A DNA stretch of 64,000 nucleotides, taken from NCBI GenBank assembly GCA_026119855.1, contig JAOWBW010000056.1:1651324-1715323 (forward strand). The letters run 5' to 3'. A program made the position numbers and the translations under genes. Numbering within the stretch: the first letter of the stretch is position 1; each line of letters begins with the position of its first letter. The notes under the pieces were generated by a model. The model ran no database searches, had not been told where the DNA came from, and was given only the letters and a program-made list of their open reading frames with translations. Below are positions 1 through 8,817 of the stretch, one piece after another. Origin of the DNA: Campanula takesimana. Taxonomy: Eukaryota; Streptophyta; Magnoliopsida; Asterales; Campanulaceae.

Positions 1-126
1 GTATCGCCGCATTCTTGACAGGATGGGGGCTGACAGTGTGAGTTATTCATATTAAAACTATTATACGTTTTTGTGTCGTTCCTTCCGATATTTCTGTTGA
101 CTTTGCCTAACATGTCTACTCACAGG

Positions 127-695
127 TTATTTGGACTCCTTATGGACCGGGTCGGACGCGATACTGCCTGTTTCATACTACAGGGGTGTTATACGCTTTT
201 GTGACATCACAGAGGCGTATATGCCTGATCGTGTGACTAGGCAGTTCGGGTACCAGCAGAGGATCCCCAGACTGCCCCCCATGGCGACCGAGTTATGCGT
301 TTTGGCAAAGGTCAGAAGGGGTACCAGAAGCGTTACGGTGAACGGAGATCAGGTTTGGCAGGAGTGGGTGGCTTTGGCATGGCGGAGTTTAGGGCCGATG
401 TCCGTTGGGGGCCATATTTACTGGAGATCATCCCGTGGCTGTTCCCTCGTGACTCCAGATTGTATGTCTTGGTTTAGGGCTAGGAGTCATGTGTCAGATA
501 GCTAATCCGATACACGATCCACCCGGTGACATTCCACCTCCCCCACCTGATGTTCCACCGCAGCCTTCTGTCGCAGGGATTGCGGAGTTGCGAGCTATCA
601 TACTTCCATTTTTGTCGGATCCCAGTGCCCCCGAGCACTGGCTAGTTGGTCTTAGACGGGCCGGTGAGATTTTAGGACTTCCACCGCAGCCTTAG
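127..695 (+). pseudogene. Plant mobile domain (MAIN-like) C-terminal fragment, frameshifted
   Basis: The sequence encodes pieces of the C-terminal part of the plant mobile domain, a family found in MAIN/MAIL proteins and often carried by transposons. The clearest stretch is a block reading CDITEAYMPDRVTRQFGYQQ near 205-265, which matches the family's usual Pro-Asp-Arg-Val..Arg-Gln-Phe-Gly motif. A Met-Ser-Trp-Phe-Arg block follows near 465, then a proline-rich tail ending at 695. These parts lie in different frames, so at least two small indels have broken the gene. A typical upstream phrase (V-I-W-T-P-Y) at 127 is also out of frame with what follows. The N-terminal half lies outside the window or is lost. 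Family assignment rests on remembered motifs only. Confidence 0.6.
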
Positions 696-820
696 GATTT
701 TATTTTATTTTTGCTTTTCATTGTATTGTAATGTAATGGACACATTTTATTCTAGTTTTTATTGACACCTCTACTAGTTTGTTAATATGATGGTATTTTA
801 TTTTAGTATCGTTTTAAATT

Positions 821-1468
821 CCTAACTCAATTTCCATTTGGATTTTGAGGAAAGTGATACTAATGAAAAACACTTTAAATGTCATTTAGAGCCCTAGAAA
901 AAAAATAAAAAAAATAAACTAGGTGGTCGTATATACCATTTTCACAACATCGGGGCATTTCCTTAAAACCCTAAAAACCCTAATAATGTCACAAATCCTA
1001 ACTCAATTTCCATTTGGATTTTGAGGAAAGTGATACTAATGAAAAACACTTTAAATGTCATTTAGAGCCTAGAAAAAAATAAAAAAAAATAAACTAGGTG
1101 GTCGTATACCATTTTCACAACATCGGGGCATTTTCCTTAAAACCCTAAAAACCCCTAATAATGTCACAAATTCCTAACTCAATTTCCATTTGGATTTTGA
1201 GTAAAGTGATACTAATGAAAACACTTTAAATGTCATTTAGAGACTAGAAAAAAATAAAAAAAATAAACTAGGTGGTCGTATACCATTCACAACATCGGGC
1301 ATTTTCCTTAAAACCCTAAAACCCTAATAATGTCACAAATTCCTAACTCAATTTCCATTTGGATTTTGAGGAAAGTGATACTAATGAAAAAACACTTTAA
1401 ATGTCATTTAGAGTCTAGAAAAAAAAATAAAAAAAAAATAAACTAGGTGGTCGTATACCATTTCACAA
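821..1468. repeat. Tandem repeat, 176-bp unit, about 3.7 copies
   Basis: Units begin at 821, 997, 1173 and 1342, each with CCTAACTCAATTTCCATTT; the last is cut short at 1468. Spacing is 176, 176 and 169 bp and the copies differ by only a few small indels and substitutions. Each complete unit contains an A-rich block, the phrase ACTAGGTGGTCGTA, and near its end a telomere-like AAACCCTAAAAACCCTAA stretch. The array separates the plant-mobile-domain fragment from the Gly-Arg-rich and OTU fragments and could be an expanded intron or spacer repeat. Confidence 0.9.
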
Positions 1469-1669
1469 GCGAGTTCGGAGTCCACCCGCAACGGAAATCA
1501 CCTTCAGGACCCACACCATCTACCCCTGAGTACTCCTACGTCTCATCCACCAGTAGCTCCTTCCGGTCGTGGGAGAGGACGGGGTCGAGGCCGAGGTCGA
1601 GGTCGAGGACGAGGACGGGATCAGGGTCAGGGGTCCTGGAGAGGGAAATGGACAGCCCAATTATACTAG
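1469..1669 (+). pseudogene. Gly-Arg-rich coding fragment
   Basis: An open frame without an ATG runs from 1469 to a TAG at 1667-1669. It begins with a Ser/Pro/His-rich stretch and then has about nine consecutive Gly-Arg pairs (near 1570-1620), followed by Gln-Gly-Ser-Trp-Arg-Gly-Lys-Trp. The stop is followed in the same frame by the segment leading into the OTU-like domain, so this is probably an exon or N-terminal part of the same decayed gene. Gly-Arg-rich linkers ahead of OTU domains are, as I recall, common in plant transposon-derived FAR1/MULE-type proteins. The array edge at 1468 ends in CACAAG, which could be a splice acceptor. Function cannot be assigned. Confidence 0.5.
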
Positions 1670-2384
1670 TTTATACAGCTCCCGTATGTAGAGTCTTTTC
1701 CGCCTTTCATTACCCCGCGTATTGGATGGCATCATAGATGTGGCATCATGGACATTGTGGCTATAGAGCCGTAGCAGCACAGATATACGGAGATGAGGAG
1801 AAGTGGGCTGAAGTGCGCACAGAATGTTACAATGAGGTGCTTGCTCGCCAAGACCTTTACGAAAGAGTTCTACCTTGGATATCGGTAAGAGAACTCTTAC
1901 GTAAGATTGCTTGCTATAGCCGGACGGCGCCCAGTGATATTGGATGGAGCTCCCAGATCTTGGGCACATCATTGCCACGAGGTATAATGTGGCGTTGAAT
2001 TTCTTACTCGACTAGCGGTGGTATGTTATGCCTTCCAGTGACTGCAACAGTACAACCACCGGTGAACACAGGTTGGTGGGACAAGTCAATGGAAACCATT
2101 TTATAGCGGTATGAACTTAATTGTCTCATCTATATTAGTTATATTAGTTGTCTTACTTATATTCATTATATTTCATTGTCTTGTATTTAACTGTTATTAC
2201 TTTGCAGCTGCGCATGTTAGGCAATGATTACCAATACCACCACCACCAAACCTTTATCGGAACCGCTGGTGATCCAACCGCAAGCCAACTACTCCTCCCA
2301 TACCAAGATAGGATAGCAGAGTTCAGTCAACTCTATGAGGAGGATACCGATGCAAGAAGACAAAGAAGATTACATATAGGATAG
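1670..2384 (+). pseudogene. OTU-like cysteine protease remnant of transposon origin
   Basis: Frames here join into an OTU-type domain as seen in plant transposon-derived proteins. A segment reading PYVESFPPFITPRI (from about 1682) leads into GHCGYRAVAAQIYGDEEKW in another frame. This block would carry the catalytic Cys (codon 1756-1758). A downstream segment in a third frame has LGHIIATRYNVALNF and, after an in-frame stop, GQVNGNHFIAV with the expected catalytic His (codon 2097-2099). A possible intron starts near 2107; a final piece at about 2205-2384 resembles the C-terminal tail of these proteins. The normal Asp-Gly-Asn/His-Cys motif is degraded upstream of the Cys. At least two frameshifts and one stop make it non-functional. 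It probably belonged to a MULE-like element. Confidence 0.6.
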
Positions 2385-2610
2385 TATATGTGTAATGGTT
2401 TTTGATTTATCCAGTTTGTATGAATGTTTGAATTATATGCTTATCCTTGTTAACACTTTCATTTCGTATACAATTAGGCGATAGTATATGTGTAATGGTC
2501 TATTGATGTTTTGTGGAGATGTCCTATTTGAGAATCAAATTTCATTCCAAGTTATGTTTATTGTTGCTTTTGCTGTTGCGCTTGTGGAAAAGCAGGCTCA
2601 GATGCCTATG

Positions 2611-2750
2611 TCGTGTATAATTATACGAGATGAGAGCTTACATCTCGTGTATACATACACGAGATCTCATCTCGTGTGTACTTACACGAGATGTATCTCG
2701 TGCATATGTACACGAGATGTAAGCTCTCATCTCGTGTAAGTATACACGAG
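2611..2750. repeat. Nested inverted repeat built from a reiterated ATCTCGTGTA word
   Basis: A perfect 25-bp inverted repeat has arms at 2626-2650 and 2710-2734. Imperfect pairing extends it outward to about 2611 and 2750. The loop (2651-2709) is itself made of smaller palindromes of the same word, so the word and its complement occur about nine times in 140 bp. The whole block can fold into one long or several short hairpins. No TSD or coding content was found. Confidence 0.85.
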
Positions 2751-3602
2751 ACGTGCAAGGGCAGCGATGGAATTAAATGGGCTGTGTATTACCGGGCTTT
2801 GTATATAGTTTTTGCCTCTTTTAGCTTATAAGTGAAAACAAACACTACTAAAATAGCTTATTTTAAGTCAAAAGCCATAAGTCAACCCAAATAAATGAAA
2901 ACAAACAGGCACTAAGTAGTTACTATTACTCACAACACTTATTTTTATACTCACAACACTTACATCACTTTTACCTTTTCTAAATCTCCGTTTAAATGAT
3001 GAGATGGTGGACATATACTCTGGGATGGTGGGAGTAGTTACTAAAATATCTAAGTAGTTACTATTATAGTTAACTCATACTTATAATAATAATAGTCACT
3101 ATAATAGGCAACTATAATAGTTACTATTATAGTTACTATGGTCGTTTATTAATAGTTAACTATTGTATTTAACTATTAATAGGTAACTATTTATTTAACA
3201 ACTATATTTAAGTATGAATAATTAATTATTATAATTACCTATTATAGTTAAAAATTATACAGTTATTATGATTTATGATTAACTAATACAATTAAATAAA
3301 AATATAAAAGAAAGAAAATATAATAAAAATGGTAAATTAGTTTCACGTGCAGAGCACGGGTTACCCACTGGTGCATAGTAAGTTGTGAAACTAAAGGTAG
3401 GCTTGACATTGCTTCTAATTATTCAAAAGTGATCCTAAAATATGATTATGGTAAAAGTGGTTTTTTTTTTTCAATAAAATTTTCTTTTTAGCTCCAAAAT
3501 TTTAAGTGTTTTTATGCCGAATGTGATTCTAAAATTTGGTTATCAATATCACATTAGAAGTGATTCTAAAAGATTGAATGTTAAAAATACCCATACATAT
3601 GC
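2751..3602. other. AT-rich spacer, no gene seen
   Basis: From about 3040 to 3300 the sequence is low-complexity and AT-rich, made of variants of AGTTACTATTATAGTTA. The part near 2880-2915, ending in AAACAAACAGGCAC, resembles the terminus of some hAT-type MITEs, but no partner end was recognised. Confidence 0.5.
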
Positions 3603-3765
3603 CGATGAGCTGTAGCTCAGTTGTCATGGGCTCCTACCATCCCACTGACTGGGAGGTCAGGAGTTCGAACCCCTCCCCATTCACTTTCCAGTTTCCACCA
3701 TAGAAAAGTTACATCTCTCCATTTTCCCTCAACTTGGATTAGTGAAAAAAAATAAAAAATAAAAA
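3603..3765 (+). mobile_element. tRNA-derived SINE-like element
   Basis: A RNA polymerase III box A (TAGCTCAGTTG, 3613-3623) and box B (AGTTCGAACCC, 3662-3672) are spaced as in a tRNA. The predicted T-stem and acceptor stem do not pair well, and the unit continues about 90 bp past box B to an A-rich tail (AAAAAAAATAAAAAAT, about 3744-3760). That arrangement fits a short interspersed element rather than a tRNA gene. No TSD was found. Confidence 0.6.
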
Positions 3766-3966
3766 TCAGAACTAGTAAATTTTTTGTTTGCTCGGCCATG
3801 GTTAATGGATCATATATATGCATGTTGTTACATATCTTTATATAAATTTCTTTTAATTACGCTTGCACCACTTCCTCTGTTTCTAGGTTAACATTCACGC
3901 TGATCCAAGTGACTGGTTTTTAACTTTAATTTAAAGAAGATAGAATTTTATGATACTCTAAACTTG

Positions 3967-4080
3967 TACTCCTTCTTCCCAAAATAAATATTTATATTTG
4001 TTCTGATCAAGAATCCGTTTTTGTTCTTGTGATTGATCACAAACAAAAATATATTAAAATGGGGACGGACGGAGGGACTA
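3967..4080. mobile_element. Degenerate Stowaway-like MITE
   Basis: The right end, GGACGGAGGGACTA, and a degenerate left end, TACTCCTTCTTCCC, match the CTCCCTCCGTCCC termini of Stowaway/Mariner MITEs. The 114-bp body is AT-rich and partly self-complementary. The left end is diverged, so this is a relic. Confidence 0.5.
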
Positions 4081-4638
4081 ATATTCTAAATTCATTCATC
4101 AGCCAACAGCCAACGCATTCCAGTTTTATCATTAACACTTGTTGGAACATTCTTCTACAACTACTTATTCAGCATCACCAATTCATCATGCAAATGAATA
4201 GAATCTGTAAGCCAACTAAAATTGAATTTTGACAAATAATATATGAATGTTTCTCTCGGATGCATATCTTTATAAATTTCAAAGCAAGAAACATGTAGAA
4301 GTAGGAATAAAAACGAGATAAAAATGAATAGTTCATCATTCAAAAGATGTAAACAACTAAAATCGTCAACATCAATAGAAAAATCTCCAAAATTTTGCCG
4401 CTTTGGCAAAGAGAATAACTTAGCTTCTTGCAATCATGTAATGGAACAAGACTCTCTCCCGCGAAAAATCTGCAAAAGAGCAAATATAGATTACTTAGCC
4501 AGATCAAAAGAGGCATGAAACTGCTTCCGAGTGGTAAAGAACCCAAATAAAGTATAACCTTAACAAGTTATCGGGATCAGAGATATACCAAATGCATAGA
4601 TATTGATGAAGAACTAACAAGTCATCAATCTTTGCTCT
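4081..4638. other. 3' flank of F-box copy 1, no gene seen
   Basis: AT-rich sequence between the MITE and the end of the minus-strand F-box frame. It presumably contains the F-box 3' untranslated region next to 4638. Short open frames on both strands have no recognisable features. Confidence 0.4.
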
Positions 4639-5691
4639 TCACTTAAATTGATATATGCTCTCGACGTGTATCTTGAAAGACGTGTTGTTAACTGAGAGAT
4701 TTGGAAGTTTCCCTTTTATTCTACAAACAAGCTTGGGGACCATTCGACCAATCTTTCTGTCGATATCGTAGTAAAAGTAGTGTAGCATTTTGTCAGAGCT
4801 AATTTGGAGTAGGATCTCACCAGTATGGATAGTACCCAAAAGAGTAATCTCAATTTTTTTGTCAGACTTTACCTTAGACTTGATACCCTTTAGCAAAGAT
4901 CCAATCTCAAGTCTTTCACTCCTCCACTGATGTTTTCTATAGTCTTCCAATATCCAAATTGTTTCAATCTCCATGTTTATCAGAGAAATATATTGCCCAA
5001 CATGTCTCAACTCGCAGGGATACGTCAAATCATCCGGGGCTGGTATCATTTCAAACGTCTCGCATCTAACATCAAATGCCAATATGGATTTGTAACTACC
5101 GAAACAGATCAAGTTGTCGATAGAACACGAATGGTCTATGAAGAAGTGTGGGTCCAAAATCTCAAGCTTAGATGGAAAAGATTTGACATCTCTCCAAGAG
5201 GAGCCTCCAAGGTCAAAAATCTTGAAAACCGGTGTGCTTCTATAAGTATTGACACCATCATAACGAGTACTATAAAGTATGGAGAGAACTTTGTGTGTGT
5301 TTTTCGACGAATCAAACCCTAAATAGTATTCTGGCTGATGCCTATTTTTGAAACTGTTTCCATCTACGAAAGTAGGTAGACTAAGGCTTGGAAGAACAAT
5401 GCTTTCGTTAGTGGTAGGATTCCATACGCAATTACTGGCACAAATTAAACCATGGACTGAATGTAGTAGAGTAAGATCGGAGCCTGATAAAACAGGCGGC
5501 AGTGTCAAAAACTCAAGGGGCGAATTACCTTCTGGATCAGTATAAAAAAAATTATAACTGCGATGCACTTCCCTACAAGCAATGAGTTTGATTCCAGAGG
5601 GACGGGTATAGGAGCGAGCATGGTGAGATTTGACAAAGTAAGGATCTTTGATTATAGAGAACCATGTCTTAGAAACACAACTGAATCTCAT
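4639..5691 (-). CDS. F-box protein with F-box-associated domain, copy 1 (5' frameshift)
   Basis: This is a plant F-box protein of the F-box-associated (FBA) type. Such proteins act as substrate receptors of SCF ubiquitin ligases; the target is unknown. The 350-residue frame starts at the Met inside the F-box (MRFSCVSKTWFSII, residues 1-14). FBA hallmarks follow: VWNPTTNESIVLPS near residue 88, YYLGFDSSKNTHKVLS near 122, and FKIFDLGGSSWRDV near 157. The real start should be upstream. An ATG at 5795-5793, just after a splice-acceptor-like TTTTGCAG, opens a frame aligning with copy 2 at 29051, but a one-base deletion at about 5736-5741 puts it out of frame. As it stands, the first F-box helix is lost, so the copy may be inactive. 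A sequencing error cannot be excluded. It is the inverted relative of the pseudogene at 29051-30189. Confidence 0.75.
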   Translation of the reverse strand: MRFSCVSKTWFSIIKDPYFVKSHHARSYTRPSGIKLIACREVHRSYNFFYTDPEGNSPLEFLTLPPVLSGSDLTLLHSVHGLICASNCVWNPTTNESIVLPSLSLPTFVDGNSFKNRHQPEYYLGFDSSKNTHKVLSILYSTRYDGVNTYRSTPVFKIFDLGGSSWRDVKSFPSKLEILDPHFFIDHSCSIDNLICFGSYKSILAFDVRCETFEMIPAPDDLTYPCELRHVGQYISLINMEIETIWILEDYRKHQWRSERLEIGSLLKGIKSKVKSDKKIEITLLGTIHTGEILLQISSDKMLHYFYYDIDRKIGRMVPKLVCRIKGKLPNLSVNNTSFKIHVESIYQFK

Positions 5692-5799
5692 TACAGATTT
5701 TGCTGGGAGTTCAATCAGTATTGTTGATATGATTTCTGAGGTAGTGAACGCCGATGGTTCCCCTTTATTTCATCTTCCATCTTTGTGGGTGACATTATT

Positions 5800-6044
5800 C
5801 TGCAAAAATTCAGAATTAAATATCAAAATTTGCAGACATAGCTACATAGTAACAAGATGTGTAGCAATTGAACAGCTAATACCTAGGGCCGGTTAACAAT
5901 TCCTACAGCAAATGATTAAAAAAAAGAGCCCAGAAAAAGTAATACTCCTATGGAATAGGTGTTGGAAAGGAGAGTGACATTGATTTGGGTTGCTGAGAAA
6001 ACAAAGAAAAATCAGTAATCATATAAATAGGATGAAGAACTTAC
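5800..6044 (-). other. Probable 5'-UTR intron of F-box copy 1
   Basis: On the minus strand a donor (AAAA|GTAAGTTCTT, GT at 6044-6043) and an acceptor (TTTTGCAG, AG at 5801-5800) bracket 245 bp just upstream of the putative start codon at 5795. A leader exon would lie right of 6044, toward about 6130. Copy 2 has a similar TTTTGCAG just ahead of its ATG. Confidence 0.45.
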
Positions 6045-6149
6045 TTTTGAGCTATCACAGAATTGTAGAAACAGAGGAAACGCTATGGCTGGTGAGAAAG
6101 AGAATTAAAACCCTAGGTCGAAACTGTCAATGAAGGAAGGGATCAAGGC

Positions 6150-6560
6150 GTAACATCCGGTACCCCGTAATACTCTACCAAACAAATAAATTGAGGCTAA
6201 TCGGCCAACGGGTCGGATTCAGATTGGAACAGCCTGATCCGAACCCGATTAGAATCTTACCCGATCCGAAATCTAAAAAACCGTGATGATCCGATCTGAC
6301 CCGAATATATTAAAAGTCTATTTTTTTTTAGCTTAAATTTATTTGAGTAAAATTTATAAAATTATCAAAATCCTTCTTACAAACAAAAAATTATAAAAAT
6401 ACAATTTAGGAAAATATTAAATATATTTTATTTATATTTTAGATTAACCTTTTATTTAGGGTTTGGGTCGGATCGGAATGGGTCAAGTTGCCTTCGGTTC
6501 GGATCGGATTTGGTCAAATTGCTACCCCTATCTCTTTCTTTCAAAAACCCCAATATATTT
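6150..6560. repeat. Degenerate GATCCGA/CGGATC repeat block, possible MITE relic
   Basis: Copies of CCGATCCGAA-like words around 6230-6300 face complementary TCGGATCGGA words around 6465-6515, making an imperfect inverted repeat around an AT-rich centre. The right side ends in GCTACCCCTA, like a hAT-type MITE terminus. No matching left terminus or TSD is visible. Confidence 0.35.
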
Positions 6561-6818
6561 ATCTTAGGTTGGTTGAAGGGAAGAATATGATTGAAGGGAT
6601 TGATCGGCGATTTTGGGATACATCAGGATCAGGTTATTATTTCTCGCACTCGAGCCGAGACCTTTTTTTTTGCTAGCTAATTTTTGCTCGCCAACAAAAG
6701 TAACACTTTTTATAACGAAATGTAACACTTTTGCACCACGTGCGACAACCGTATACAAGAATTTGTCATTATTTATTGCAATAGTTTTAGCGTGAGTTTC
6801 TTAGCCAATAATCAAGTT

Positions 6819-6965
6819 CATCCTGAGAGGACTAAGCACATTGATGTGAGGTATCATTTTCTAAGGGATGAGAAACGAAAAAAAGTGAAGAAGGTAGGGA
6901 CGGCGGACAACTCTTCAGATATGTTCACAATGTCCCTAACTAGGATAAATGATTGCAACTCTTAG
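6819..6965 (+). pseudogene. Copia RNase H C-terminal relic
   Basis: A 48-codon frame reads RTKHIDVRYHFLRDE early on and later GTADNSSDMFT. This is the C-terminal end of the RNase H domain of Ty1/copia polyproteins, normally RTKHIDVRYHF..VGT.(E/D)NPADMFTK. It ends at a TAG (6963-6965). No other part of its pol gene is next to it, so it is a truncated remnant of an older Copia element of a different lineage from A, B and C. Confidence 0.75.
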
Positions 6966-7321
6966 ATAGCAGAGGAAGTGATGGTGGAGATAAGTTTGTT
7001 ATTTGGGAGATTCAAAGTCAAACCAAAGATTGTTGGGATAAATGTCTTTAAAGTTAAGATGCCGGCTTAAAGAATTATACAACAGGAAATTTGTAATTCC
7101 GATACAGATGGAGTATTAATGAGACAAAACAAAACGTGGGAGCTGTGGTAAACGCCCTTGGCTAGGGCCATAAATGCTGAGACTAACCAGATTTTGTGGC
7201 GAATGTTTAAAGAGCTCCCAACAAAGGAATAAGTAGGCCAAAGCATGAACATTGGGCTTTAGGTGGCCGAATGGGCTTTTGTTTATTTTTGGCTTGTTCT
7301 TTGACGCAACTTTCAAAAGGA
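6966..7321. other. 3' untranslated and LTR relic of the older Copia element
   Basis: Sequence after the RNase H relic. A TGTTGGGATAAATG at 7031 could be the start of its old 3' LTR, because Copia LTRs often start TGTTGGG and this one lies 65 bp past the pol stop. Element A inserted at 7327 interrupts it. No coding potential was seen. Confidence 0.35.
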
Positions 7322-7326
7322 ATAAG

Positions 7327-8744
7327 TGTTGGGTATGCCCACTTATATCTCAGTTTCAATGTAATATGATTGATTAGATTTGATTGATCCATCACCTAAG
7401 TTTTATTTCATGGACTTTAGACCTACATGTAAGAAGTATTTATACTTCATTTTTTTAGGTTGTCCATTGTAATAGAATAGGCTTAGGAATAGGGCAAGAA
7501 GATCAAGATTCAAGAAAATCACAGTTTGAGTTTGAGTCACGCGCCATGCGCCTCACCCCATGCGCCATGCGCCTCCTTAAGCGCGCGCATGAGTATGCGC
7601 CTAGCATAGCTCATGCGCCTCAGATGACTCAGAACGCTCATACGCTACGCGCCTCTCTAGCTCAACGCACATCATGAATGTTTTTAACACTCAGTGATTT
7701 ATTGAAGATTCAAAGACTTGAAGAAGATTTAAACTACGCCAATGATCCAACGGTGGTTAAATAACACGTATGCACCCGCATCTAAGGACACCTGTCCATA
7801 ACAGTCATATTTGTGTTATGTGTCTAACGGCTATAAAAGGACACGTGCTCCACTCAATGAGCGACAGCACATCCGTCCTTTCTCTGACTCACCAAGGATT
7901 TCCAACGGCTAGTTTTTGGGGCTCTACTATAAATACCCCATAACTTCAACCATTTGAAGTTGCTAAGCATTTAAAGAATTTCTCTCTCAAGCATTTGTTG
8001 AAGATTTGAAGATTGCCTTTGATTTACCAGAATTCTCAAGAACATCCTCATATCTTCATCCTTAGCCCAGATCCTCAAGCAAAAACACTTTAGTTTTCTT
8101 GTGCTCTCAATCTCAAAGATCTAAAGAGCCTTGAAACTAAAATCACACACGCACCTCTTTAAGTTTGATCACTTAGATCTTTCTTTAAGAGATACACCGG
8201 TTATTGTTTTGGATTTGTTCTTTCATAGAAATAGATCTTGAGTTAGTGTATAAGCTCAAACGATTGTATTTTGTAACACTTACTCATTATATAAGATCTC
8301 CATTAGAAATCCAAGACTAACCATCTTGGTAGAGGACGTAGATCATTTTCCCGATCGAACCTCTCCAAATAGCGCGTACTTATTATCTTTCTATTTCCTT
8401 TCAAGTCATATCATATCTAACTATTTGATTGTTTATTCATTGTAGATTGATTGATTGAACTGTGTTGTGTTTGTTATATCATTTGCCTTAGTTTCTTATT
8501 TCACCCACTTTGAGCCAAAATACTTAGAGTGTGTGTGCGCCCCCTTTATCACACTTTGCGCCTATTTACATTACTAAATTCCGCTGTGCATTTCACTCAC
8601 TCACATAGGTGCATATCATAACGCTTATTTGATAAAGTGCGCATTTGCAATTGAGTTTATCAAGGGTACGAAAAGAATTTTAAAACAGCTATTCAACCCC
8701 CCTCTAGCTATTTTTTATACCCTTGTTGCCCTTTGGGACCAACA
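7327..8744 (+). repeat. Element A 5' LTR
   Basis: Begins TGTTGGGTATG and ends GGGACCAACA. A cluster of ATGCGCC-type words sits at about 7540-7660. Two TATA-like boxes are present (TATAAAAG at 7832, TATAAATA at 7928-7935). The LTR aligns without indels to 21742-23159 as far as I checked. The 3' LTR has C instead of A as its last base. Confidence 0.95.
7928..7935 (+). promoter_or_regulatory. Probable TATA box of element A 5' LTR
   Basis: TATAAATA followed by CCCC, with a second candidate, TATAAAAG, about 96 bp upstream at 7832. Both are conserved in the 3' LTR (22343 and 22247). Which one is used cannot be told from sequence. Confidence 0.5.
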
Positions 8745-8745
8745 A

Positions 8746-8758
8746 GTGGTATCAGAGC
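8746..8758 (+). other. Element A primer-binding site
   Basis: TGGTATCAGAGCA starts two bases after the LTR end. It is the standard complement of the 3' end of plant initiator-methionine tRNA, used to prime minus-strand DNA synthesis. Confidence 0.9.
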
Positions 8759-8817
8759 AAACACCTTTATAAAACACTTTTGTTTTTCAAGCTTAACCGC
8801 TCGGGTGCCGATTCTAA

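Noticed and set aside
3603..3680. Functional tRNA gene
   Set aside because: Box A and box B are present, but the T-stem and acceptor stem do not pair and an A-rich tail follows about 90 bp on; a SINE fits better.
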